A DNA stretch of 64,000 nt from NCBI RefSeq assembly GCF_905171775.1, contig NC_053492.1, positions 56,726,004 to 56,790,003 of the forward strand, read 5' to 3'. Positions 25,775-37,700 of this stretch are shown in pieces. Numbering within the stretch: the first letter of the stretch is position 1; the number at the start of each line of letters is the position of its first letter. The notes beneath the pieces are model-generated. The model saw nothing but the letters and a program-made list of their open reading frames with translations, was not told the origin of the DNA and ran no database searches. The DNA is from Rana temporaria. Taxonomy: Eukaryota > Chordata > Amphibia > Anura > Ranidae. The translations under genes were made by a program, and so were the position numbers.

Positions 25775-28700
25775 TGCAAAGCCCATCTTGGTACACCCTG
25801 CACTCGGCTGCAGTAAGCAGCAGCAGACATCTTGTTACATCCAGCCCATATAGCTCGAGCTGGGTGTAACAAGATGTCTGCTGCTGCTTATTGCAGCCGA
25901 GTGCAGGGTGTACCAAGATGGGTGTGGGTGTAAGGATGTTCAGCCGCTGACAGCGACCGAATGTGATGGCACCGATCCTGATGCGTCTGCACCCTACACC
26001 CCTGCCAGCTTACCAAGTTCCACTGCAGGTGAGGACTCGCTCTCCGCCCACCGACTCTGTCCACCAACTGTGCCTGTCCTCTCCAGCCAGACTCTGCCCG
26101 CACTTTCCTTCCACAGACTCTGTCCGCCCTCTCCAACCAGACTCCGCCTGCACTCCCCCGCCCTCTCCCACCCTCCCCAGCCACTGACTCCTGCCCTCTC
26201 CGGCAACTCTACCCTAAAAAAAAAAAAAGGTATCGGGTGAAGCATGTGGAGCATTTGCGTGAGCAAATGCTCGGTATCGGCACAACCCTATTAAAATTAT
26301 AATATTTTTTTCTATAATATGAAACCTGTTACGCCTAGAATCGTGCCAGCCTAAATTGGCATTAACCCCTCTTACCAGCCATGGGATAGCAATGTTGGCT
26401 GTGCTTCCTGGGCAGCATCTGGGAATTTTGTGAAAATGTGACAAGCCAGCTGTCAGATGGAGGCAATCAGGCAGCTGAACAGTTATGTGTTGGTTCCACA
26501 CTCCCCAGTACATTTGTCCCCCTTTGACATAACACATTGGAACTACCACTATTATTATCCATGGTTTCTTCTTTCAGAAAATAAATTGTTTTTTTTTTTT
26601 TTCTTAAAGGGTCACTAAAGGATTTTTTTTTTTTTTTTTTTAGCTAAATAGCTTCCTTTACCTTGCTGCAGTCCTGGTTTCATGTCCTCATTGTTCGTTT
26701 TTGCTTTGATGTTGCTGTAAATCCTCTCTGTTCTGGACACTTCCTGGTTGTCTGTTTCCTGATCACCACAGTACTGGGAGATTTCTCACGGTGGTGACTA
26801 ATCAAGGAGGTGTGATTACTGTGTGTAAAACGAAACTGGATTGGTGCTGAGGAGTTTTAGACTATGTATCACTGCCCTCTATTGGCTGACTGCCCTCTAT
26901 TGGCTCTCTGTACATCAGAGAACCTGCAAACAACAGCAAAAACGAAACTAAACTGTAGGTACATTATATGATTGGTTTTTATCTCTTTTTAATCATTTTT
27001 AAAAGGAATCAGTTAACTATTATGTCTCTATACCCTGTAAACAGTCATTTCAGCTAAAAAATTGTTTTCCTTTAGTGACCCTTTAAGTCAGGGGGTCGAC
27101 AAATCCCGGGCGCCAGGTCGCCATGGCGACTAGAAATAGGGTCCTGGCGACTTGCCTTGGAAGGGGGGGCAAAAAAAAAATAAAATTTTTTTTTTTTTTT
27201 GTGAGCTGGCACCATCTGGTGGTGAGCCGTTGGTATTACAAGTTATTACCACCAGATGTGTAAGCTGGCGCCATCTGGTGGTGGCCGTTGGTATTACAAG
27301 TTAAGCATTACAAGTTAAACAGCAATTCTAATGTAATTTTTCACTATTTTCACTGCCATCTTCTTCCCTCTAATTAGAACCCCCAAACATGATATATATT
27401 TTTTATCCTAACACCCTAGAGAATAAAATGGCGATCGTTGCAATACTTTCTGTCATGCCGTATTTGCGCAGCGGTCTTGCAAGCGCACTTTTTTGGGGAA
27501 AAAATTACACTTTTTTTAATTAAAAAATAAGACAACAGTAAAATTATCCCCATTTTTTTTTTAATATTATGAAAGATAATGTTACGCCGAGTAAATTGAT
27601 ACCCAACATGTCACGCTTCAAAATTGCGTCCGCTCGTGGAATGGCGTCAAACTTTTACCCTTTAAAATCTCCATAGGCAACGTTTAAAAAACTCTACAGG
27701 TTGCATGTTTTGAGTTAGAGGAGGTCTAGGGCTAGAATTATTGCTCTCGCTCTACCAATCGCGGCGATACCTTACATGTGTGGTTTGAACACCGTTTACA
27801 TGTGCGGTCGCTGCTCACGTATGTGTTCGCTTCTGCGCGCAAGCTCGTCGCGACGGGCCTTGTTTTCTGGCTCCTAACTTTTTTAGCTGGCTCCTAGATT
27901 CCAAGCAAATTTGTCAACCCCTGCTTTAAGTACTCTATACAAATACCTAACGCAACTATTTTGTTGACACTTCAGCTGTCGGCAATGGTACAAAGCATTG
28001 AAAAGTTATTATTTTTATTTATTTTTCTACATTTTGCAATGTGAAACATGTAAATATGTGTTAAAGGTGTAAAAATTATAACAAACAAAAAAAAAGTTTT
28101 AAATTTAGTAAAAAAAAGGTAGGAAAATCATTGGAGAATAAGGAGTTAAGGATGATTAGAGTAAATTAAGGGTTAAACTATTTTTAAACAGAGCAACATT
28201 TAATACAAATATTATTTTAATTTTTTTACTTGACAGAATGCTTAAAACTGATTTCATCTGCAGATGGAAGTTCATCCCTTTTGATCTGTGGATGAAGAAA
28301 CGGAAAGGTACAAAAAGAAACAATGTTTCTTTTTATCTTAGTGTTTCAGTGGCTGAGCAATGCTGTTGATGAACAATAATCTTAATCTTAAAGCGGGGGT
28401 TCACCCCAAATTTTTTTTTTAACATTACATTCAGCCAAGTTGTCAGAATGACAATCGGCTGTTTTTTTTTTATTTCATTGCCGTACATACCGTATTTTCA
28501 CCGCCGCTTCCGGGTATGTAATCTGTGGGACTGGGCATTCCCAATTGATTGACATTCTTCCGACCGGCGCATACAGCGTGTCACGTGTTGCCGAAAGAAG
28601 CTAGACTGCGAGTCCGCTCTATACGGCGCCTGCGCACCGACTTTCGGCTTCTTTCGGCAACTCGTGATGCGCTGGTCGGAAGGATGTCAATCAATTAGGA

Positions 28701-31700
28701 ACGCCCAGTCCCGCAGATTACATACCCGGAAGCGGCGGTGAAAATACGGTATGTACGGCAATTAAATAAAAAAAACAGCCGATTGTCATTCTCCCAACTC
28801 GGCTGAATGTAATGTTGTTATAAAAAAAATTTGGGGGTGAACCCCCGCTTTAAAGCCTGACCTTCTTCTTCTTCTTTTTTTTTTTTTTTTTTAATAGATG
28901 TACAAAAACAGCTCTGGCAGTGAAGGGCTTAAAGTGGTTGTATACCCAAATTTGGCACTTTTACCTACAGGGAAGCCTATAATAAGGCTTACCTGTAGGT
29001 AAAATTATTATCTCCTAAACCTGTACAGTTTAGGAGAATATTCACTTTGCATGCAGCCACTGACGTCAGTGGCACATGTGCTCTGAATGTCCGGCAGACG
29101 CTGCCGGACCTTGCCGGGAAGAAAACGCGCATGCCGGACCTTGCCGGGAAGAAAACGCGAATGCGCGGGAGTGACATCATCGCAGCTCCGGCAACTCACA
29201 GTGCCGGAACCCCGAACCTGGAAGATTTCAGCTCCCTCGGTGTGGACCGGGCTCTGATAACGGGGCTTACTTCTGAGGTAAATATTGCATACTAGCTCAT
29301 TACGCCTTTGCCTTGCAGGGTTTTTTTTTTTTTTGTGCATCAGTATACAACCGCTTTTTTAAACGACAGTAAACCATCCATAAAACCATTTCATTTCTGG
29401 AACATGTCGGAAATGTGACACTCCGATTGGTTGTGATCTCAACCAAACTGTCAAATATCCAATGGCTGGTGTCATAACTGATCACATGTGCAGCATCATG
29501 GCAATTGTAGATTAAACGGACGCAAAGGTGGCAGCTTCCTTGGCTGAAAAGAAAAGAAGGGTTTTACTTCCACTTTAACTCGGGATTCCATGCCCAGTAT
29601 TTATGGTAAATGTAAGTTGGTTTACTCATTCTTTTCAATTGCAGTGAAAAAGAGGCAAAAGAGAGGAAAAAGGACAAGCAGAACATAAAAAGAAAGAAGG
29701 ATTCTGATCTGCCTGCTGCCATCCTACAGTCAACTGGTGGGGTCTCTGAGCAGACTAAGAAGAGGAGCAAATTAGTTCTGCCTTCTCCTCAGGTATGAGA
29801 TGAGTACACTGATGTCATACTGTCTGGGATTCAACAATCTCAGGAACCTAATTTTCACTACTTATTGGAGTCTTGTTTTTTTCCTATAAAAATAACAAAC
29901 ATGTTATACTTGCTCTGTGTAGTGGATTTGCACGGAGCAGCCCAAATCCTTCTCTTTTCGGGTCCCTCTTCGGTGCTCCTGGCCCCTCCCTCCTTTAGAT
30001 TGCCCCCATTACAAGCAGCTTGCTATTGGGGCACCTGAGCTGAGTCACAGCTCCCTGAGTCCATTCAGACATGAAGATGTGCCCCCGGTCTTGCCTCCTT
30101 TTATGTTCTCATTGGCTGGCTGACTTTGACAGAAGCGAAAGCCAATGGCGCCGTGCTGCTGTCTCAGCCAATGTGGCGTTGAGTCCCATGCAGCCGAGAC
30201 ATTCCTACAAAATTGCTGGATGTAGAGGCACCTCGGGTAAGTATTAGGGGGGCTGCTGCACACGGAAGGCTCTTTATCTTAATGCATAGAATACAATAAG
30301 ATAAAAAAACATTCTGAGTTTACAATCACTTTAAGCTTGGGTTCACACTAATGTGATGCGGCAACCAGAGCGATTACAGCCCCGGTTCCTGCATCGCTCC
30401 TCTCCCGCAGGCAGTTCACACTGCCTTGTGCGAACCGTTGCGGGTGTTATTAACAAAGTTAATGACACCCCCAGTTTTGTTCACAGATCACAGTGCGAAC
30501 TGTGAACTTGCATAGGAATCGGATTGCATAGGTGAGAACACCCATGCAATCTGATTCTAGTGTGGGGGAAAAACAAGTCCCCACACTATTTTCTGTGTAA
30601 GTAATGCAAGTTCAGCCTTACAACTGTATGGCTGAACTCGCATTGCTCAGAGATCACATGTGATCGACCCCTGCAGTGCGGGTCCGAATCGCATGCGATG
30701 TCTGAGATCGCAGCAGTGTGAACCCAGGCTTAAGCTGAAGGTAAGTAAAATACATATTGGCACAGCTGGAATGAGTCGAGTTAATATCAGCAGTACAGTG
30801 CTTTATTTTGCTTTTTAAATACTTGTAACTGTAACTTATAATTGTAAGCCCTCGCATTTTCAGAAACGCCTTTCTCACCCATTAGAGAAGGTGTTAGTCT
30901 GCAAGTGGAAAATAAAGCTGATAGAGAAGACAAATATTTATGATGCAAGTCAAGAGTAGGAGACATTGGGCTTTCAAAATTAATGAGAGTGAAAAAGCAC
31001 CCTAAATCCTCATTCACACTGAACCTGACTTTGAAATCGTGCAATTTCACTTGAAGTCGCATGATTTCAAGGCCGCAGGTCAGTGCGACTGTTGACAGCT
31101 GTGACACTTTATGCACAGGTGTCTATGCAAGTCGCACCTGAAATTGCAAAAAAATAGTGCAGGAACTTTTTTTTTCAAATTGGAGTCGTACCGATTTTAA
31201 CAGTTCCATTACGGCAGTAGGGTCTGATTTGGACCACATCGGTGTGAACTGGAGCTAAAAGTAGACTGGAACAAAAGCTGTGCCTTGCACCCCTTTCCTT
31301 TCTATTTTTAGCGGCGCTTTACTGTCAATTAACCCCCGCTAGCAGCCGAGAAAGGGTTAAAACCACCCGCAAAGCACCACTGCAGCAGCGCTTTGCCAGC
31401 GGTTCGTCCGCGCTGCCCATTGAGTTCAATGGGCAGGGGCGCTTTAGGAGCGGTGTATTCACTGCTCCTAATGCGCTGCAAAGATGCTGCTAGCAGGACT
31501 TTTTACCGTCCTGCTAGCGCACCGCTCCAGTGTGAAAGCTTTCGGGGCTTTTTACATTGGAGAAACGGCAGCGGCTCTTTCAGGGCGCTTTGCAGGTTTT
31601 ATTTAAAGCGCCTCAGTGTGAAAGGGGTCGAAACAAGCATTGCAGAAGGTAAAAAAACGTTTAACCTATATTGCTTGTCTCCCTGTAGTTAATTGTTTCT

Positions 31701-34700
31701 TCAATACTGACTTTCCCTGCGTTGCATGCATCTTTGTTTGGAGGTGGTCATCTTTGTGGAGGACCGTGGATTTGCTTCCTCATGTCCGAGCTGCCCTCCC
31801 CCTGATGACTAATAATCTAATTACTGGTTGGGAAATATTCAGGAAGTCACAGAAAATGTTTTTAGCCCAGATCTACATAATGGATGAAACAGAAGCAGGA
31901 ACATGCATGCTCTGCTTTCTCTACAGCAAGGAAAATATTGAGCAGTGCAATAGTGACATTAACAAATATTACTCCACATCTTGTGAGATTAGCAGTCAGG
32001 GGAATCGGTGCCTCACACTGCAGATATACAACTATGAGGCTGTAGATACGGGAGTGCGTAGGCACAGTCAGATGCTAGGAAGTACACTGCTTCTTTTTAG
32101 GAAGACATTTTTCAGGCTCCTGCTTGGACACAATAGCAGATGTGACCTTCCGAAGAGTAGCTTTTCATTGGATGTGTTTCCCATACAGCAGGGGTAGGCA
32201 GCCTTGGAGAGATGGAGATCTACTTGAACAACACTGATGAAGTCATAGATCACCGGGCACAGTGTCCTGTTGCGTCCGGTTCACACCAGAACACGGTGCT
32301 AGAAAGGCATGTTCCATGTGTGTTTTCTGCACCATGCTGACAGTCAGCAGCTCTCTGCTCAGGGAGCTGTGAGAACCGAGCTATCAGCGATATTCGATCG
32401 TACGGTTTTCAGCGCAGAGGCGCCGGGGCATTCACCTAGGTAACAGATAATAAGATATTGGGGTAGTGGCGCTGTCCCTACACTTCCTATATGTGACAGG
32501 AAAGTAATATAGTAGTCAATGGTGCTTGCTGTATATAATGGGTGGTAAAGCAGAATTGGTGTATATAATAATGCCCAAATATGTGCAAAAAGAATTCCTA
32601 GGGAGGGGGCATAGGTCCTCTCAACAAATATGTGCAATCTGATGAAAATTATGTGTCATCTGCAAACAATCAGAATAGAAATATAACAGTGAAAACCTGA
32701 TACACCGAACAGGGTGACCACACTGGGTCATAACAAATAATATAACAAATGTGTACAATGTGCAACCTAATATAAAAATGAATGAATTGTATATAAAAAT
32801 AATAATAAGGTGAAGTCCAGTGCTTAGACTTAGTACCCGACCTCAGTGAGGTTCCACAAGTGCACAGTTCAAAATAAAATAGTAGATAATCCAAAGAGTA
32901 TGACAACAGTCCACATGCAGTTAGTTAAATAGCAACATGAATAAATTGGTCCATTCAAAAGTGCGACTTGGTGAATGATCACAGTATGCCTTAGGTGATT
33001 ACGCAGTGGTTTCCGGTGCTCCCCCTCCTGGGTCCCCACTCACCAGAAGCACTCACCCCTGCAGGGGTAAAGTGCATATGTGTATATACTGCAGCGACTC
33101 GTCAGCGCGACTCTCCGGTCCTTGGACTCTCCGAGCTGGTTCTCTCGTGCGGGTGACAGGGATCCCCTTAATAGTCCAGGCTCCTCCGGGAAAAAAGACA
33201 GGCTCGCATAGCGTAGTATGTTTTTAAAACAGTGGTAATTTATTTGCACTGACCACTAGTACCGTGGCGTGCAGAGGGTAAGTAATACAGAAAAAGTACA
33301 AAAATAAAAATATAAAACAGAAAATGAACAATAGCCACAGGCTATGATACAGGAATCAATTTTTTTAAAAATCACTGTCTGCAGTGTAGCAGAAATCCCA
33401 GCACAGCACTCGTGCTCCGGTCAACCCGGAAGTGCGTGTGGGTGTGCGTGTATCCGCTTTACGCACGTTTCGTAAAAACGCGTCTTCTGAAGCGGGTACA
33501 CGCATACCTAAGCTTGCATTTTAAATAGGGGACGTCACCATGGAACCACCCTCCCACACCTAGGTAAGTATGATTGTGGGGAAAAAAAATATTTTAATGT
33601 AGCTTGGCGTACCTAACCGCTTTTGGTTGGATTGTGCTTTCGTGTCAAACTATTTTGTCAGAATTATGGTGGACTACACATAGCCTTACTCTACTGGCCA
33701 CAGAGTTCTTTGTGCCATAATACGTGCTACCCCTAGGCTTCACTTATGCCAGAAAATGTGGAAATTGTGTTAAATTCCCTCTTGTGTGAAAGAGTCCGCC
33801 TAGCACCAGGAATTCTTATCCTTTTTGTGTTACAGAAATGTTAATTGTAGTGTAAGAAAATTCTTTATTTTTTTTTCTTCTTCAGATATCAGACACAGAG
33901 CTGGAGGAAGTTGTAAAGATTGGCCAAGCCAGCGAGCTTGCCCGCCAGACAGCAGAGGAATCTGGAATCACAAACTCTGCATCCAGCACGTTGCTTTCTG
34001 AATATAATGTTGCCAATAACAGCATCGCCCTGAGGACGCCCAAAACTCCTGCCGCACAAGATCGCATCCTGCAGGTAACATAGATAAATCGGCAGTGCAT
34101 TATGGCTTTTAAAAGTCTAATGATGAATTTATTTATTTTTTGTAACCCCAATCTCGGGCACAATTTTCATACTTTTATTTAAAATGAAACCATCCAAATT
34201 AATTTTAAGTGCAGACATTCAGCTTTACTTCCTGGGTTTGAACATAAATATCAAGTACAAATGTTATGAACTGCAACCATTTTTATACCCAGTCCCCCAT
34301 TTTCAGGGGCTCAAATGTAATTTGACAAGTGAATATAATCATAAATAAAATGTTCATTTTTTTTATATTTTGTTGATAATCCTTTACTGCCAATCACTGC
34401 CTGAAGTCTGGAACCCATGGACATTACAAAATGCTTGGGTTTCCTCCTTTCTGATGCTTTGCGAAGCTCTAACTGCAGCTGTTTTCAGTTGTTCTTTGTG
34501 GGTCTTTTCTGCCTTTTTAGTTTTGCCTTCAGCAAGTGAAATGCCTCAATTGAGATCAGGTGGTTCACTCGGCCATTGCAGAATTTTCCACTTCTTTTCC
34601 TTCAAAAGCTCCTGGGTTGCTTTTGCAGTGTTTTGGATCATTGTCCATCTGTACTGTAAAGCGCCATCCAATCAACTTTGCTGCATTTGGCTGAAACTGG

Positions 34701-37700
34701 GCTAACCGTATATCGCTAAACGCATAATTCATCCGGCTGCTTCTGACTTATCAATTAACTCCAATGACCCAGTGCCACTGGAAGCCATGCATGCCCATGT
34801 CATCGCACTGCCTGCACCATGTTTTACAGGTCATGTTGTGTGCTTTGGATCATGAGCTGTTCTAAGCCTTCTCCACACTTTTTTCTTCCTGTCCTTCTGA
34901 TACAGATTAATCTTGGTTTCATCTGTCCAAAGAATACTTTTACAAAAGTGGTCTGGCTTTTTTAGATGGTGTTTTTTTTTTTGGTAGTCTAATCGGGCTG
35001 CAGGCTTATGAATGGTTTGCACCTTGTGGTGAACCCTCTATATTTGCTACTGTGAAGTCTTCTCTTGATTGTAGACTTTGACAATGATATGCCCACCTTC
35101 TGGAGAGTGTCCTTCACTTGTATGGATGTTGTGAATGTGTTTTTCTTTACTATAGAGGATATCCTGCGATTATCCACTACTGTTGTCGTCTGTGGACGTC
35201 CAAGCCTTTTTTTCATGTTGCTGAACTCGGTGCGTTCTTCTTTCCTCAGAATGTACCAAACTGTTGATTTGGCCACTCTTAATGTTGCTGCTATCTCTCT
35301 GATGGATTTGTCCATTTTTGAAGCCCTACAATGGCCTGTTTCACTTGCATGGACAGCTCCTTTGAATGCATGATGTAGGTTCACAGCAATAGATTCCAAA
35401 TGCCAATACCACAATTAGAATAAACTCCAGACCTTTTACCTGCTTAATTGATGAAGAAATAACGAAGGAGTAGCCCACAGCTGGCCATGAAACGCTTTTG
35501 AATCAATTGTCCAATTACTTTTGGTCGCTTGAAAAAGGGGGAGGGGGGATTGGCTAGTCTTAAAGGGGTTGTAAAGGTACAATTTTATTTTCCTAAATAG
35601 CTTCTTTTACCTTAGTGCAGTCCTCCTTCACTTACCTCATCCTTCCATTTTGCTTTGTAATGTCCTTATTTCTTCTGAGAAATTCTTCTGTCTGTAACTC
35701 CACACAGTAATGCAAGGCTTTCTCCCTGGTGTGGAGTGTTGTGCTCGCCCCCTCCTTGGACTACCGGAGAGTCGGGACACTCTCAAAAAATAAATTGTAC
35801 CCTTACAACCCCTTTTAAAGCGGAGGTTCACCCTAAAACAATTATATACTATTCCATCCAGCATACTGCCGACATGTGTAGTATGCTGTTTTTTTTTTTT
35901 TTTTTCGCTGTACATACCGTTTTATCGTTCTTTTTCTTTTCTGACTCCCGCGGGGAATAGGCGGTCCTATGAGGAGCCGTAGATGATTGACGTACGGCTA
36001 AGGCGCGTCACGTGTTCCAAAAATAGCCGGACTGGGACCCAGCTCTACACGGCGCTTGCGCACAGACTAGAAGCTGACTGCGCAGTGACCGTATAGAGCC
36101 GAGTCCCAGTTCGGCTATTTTTGGAACGCGTGACGCGCCTTAGACGTACGTCAATCATCTACGGCTCCTCATAGGAACGCCTATTCCCCGCGGGAGTCAG
36201 AAAAGAAAAAGAACGATAAAACGGTATGTACAGCGAAAAAATAAGTAAAAAAAAACAGCATACTGTACATGTCGGCAGTATGCTGGATGTAATGGTATAT
36301 AATTGTTTTAGGGTGAACCTCCGCTTTAAGAGCTGTAATTCCTAAACACTTCCTCCAATTTGGATTTACATACCCTCACATTAATCACTAGGATGTGCAC
36401 TTTTAGCCCATATCCATTATATAACTATAGCTTAATTATGTTTTGGTAAATACCTGAAAAAAACTAAAATTGTGGCTGTGTCTAAATATATATGGACCTA
36501 ACTGTAACTGGACCAGCATATAATAAACTGCTGTTATGGCTGAATCTTGGGTGTTCTGAAAGGCAAAGCTCTTGACAGTCATTTGACACGGACACCAGGT
36601 AATGTTGCACTTTGTATCATCCAATTCATCAAGTATTCTTATAATTACATTTTTCAGACATAAACACGTATATGACACAGTGACCGGCATCTCACAAAAA
36701 GCTTCCGATTGGGCATTTTCCGATCATGTGACAGCCAATCACGGTGCTCACATAGTCACAAGCCCTGCCTCCCAGAATGCCAAATACCTTAAAGGGCCGT
36801 CCGGAGCCGGCGCAAATGTGTGTTTGTTTTTTTGGTACTTATCTAGCGCTGTCAATTTACACTGCGCTTTACATATACATTCACATCAGTCCCTGTCCTC
36901 AAGGCGCTTACAAAACTAAGGTGTTAACATTGTTTCTAGCGTTAACTTTCAAATGTGTCATCCACAAGTCCGGGGGTAGATGCACTGTGGTCCCGAAGGT
37001 GAGTCTGTTTTGCAGTGGGACTTATGTTGGCCATGTTAGCTAACCTCTGCTGTGGCTTACACAGGCATTGTAATCTCCAGCCCAGCAGCTCACACCACCA
37101 ACTTTCTCTGTCTCTTCTGCTGGCCAAGAAGACTGCCTCTGAATTTACAGCTGACAGCTCCTGTAACCAGCCCCTCATCACCACAACCTCAGCACCTCTA
37201 CCCCCATCACCACTGTGCTTGCATTCCCCACAGTGCCAAGAACCTTCACCCCACCCCCATGCTGTCTCAAGTTCAGCTGATCCCCGTTCTACGTGTTGCC
37301 CCACACCTGCACACCAACCCCTCATGCCATTTATCTCACCTGCGTGCCCTTCACTTGCCACTGCACCAATGTCAACCTCTGTGGTCGTTGCCACTGCACT
37401 GGTGCATCCACCAGAACTGTCACTGTACCAATACATGCTTCTGTGCTCTCCACTGCAGTAACACAACCTGCACATTTCGTATATCCAAAGCTGAATATAT
37501 TATCAAAGTTAGGCATTCATAACAATTGAGCAATATATACGGAGTCCCTGTAATGCAGTTTACAGTAACCTATAATTACCTATACATGTGCACTTTTCTT
37601 CTGCGCTAACAAATATAAATGTTTATTCTGCCGTGAGCATCAAACATAACTGAGGATTTGATGAACATGATGTGATTTTTTTTTTTTTCTGTATTTTGCA

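Larger units (their letters stand above)
34158..36504 (-). mobile_element. Tc1/mariner element in intron 8, minus strand, interrupted
   Basis: The right end reads CTGTGTCTAAATATATATGG then ACCTAACTG, followed by TA (36505-36506), and fits a Tc1-type terminal repeat. The left end near 34158 (CACAATTTTCATAC) is degraded. The body matches a Tc1 lineage seen widely in fish and frogs. Two MITEs occupy 35560-36329. Net length about 1.6 kb. Confidence 0.75.

Noticed and set aside
30787..31116. 109-codon minus-strand frame
   Set aside because: It overlaps a foldback repeat and unassigned intron, with no recognisable domain.
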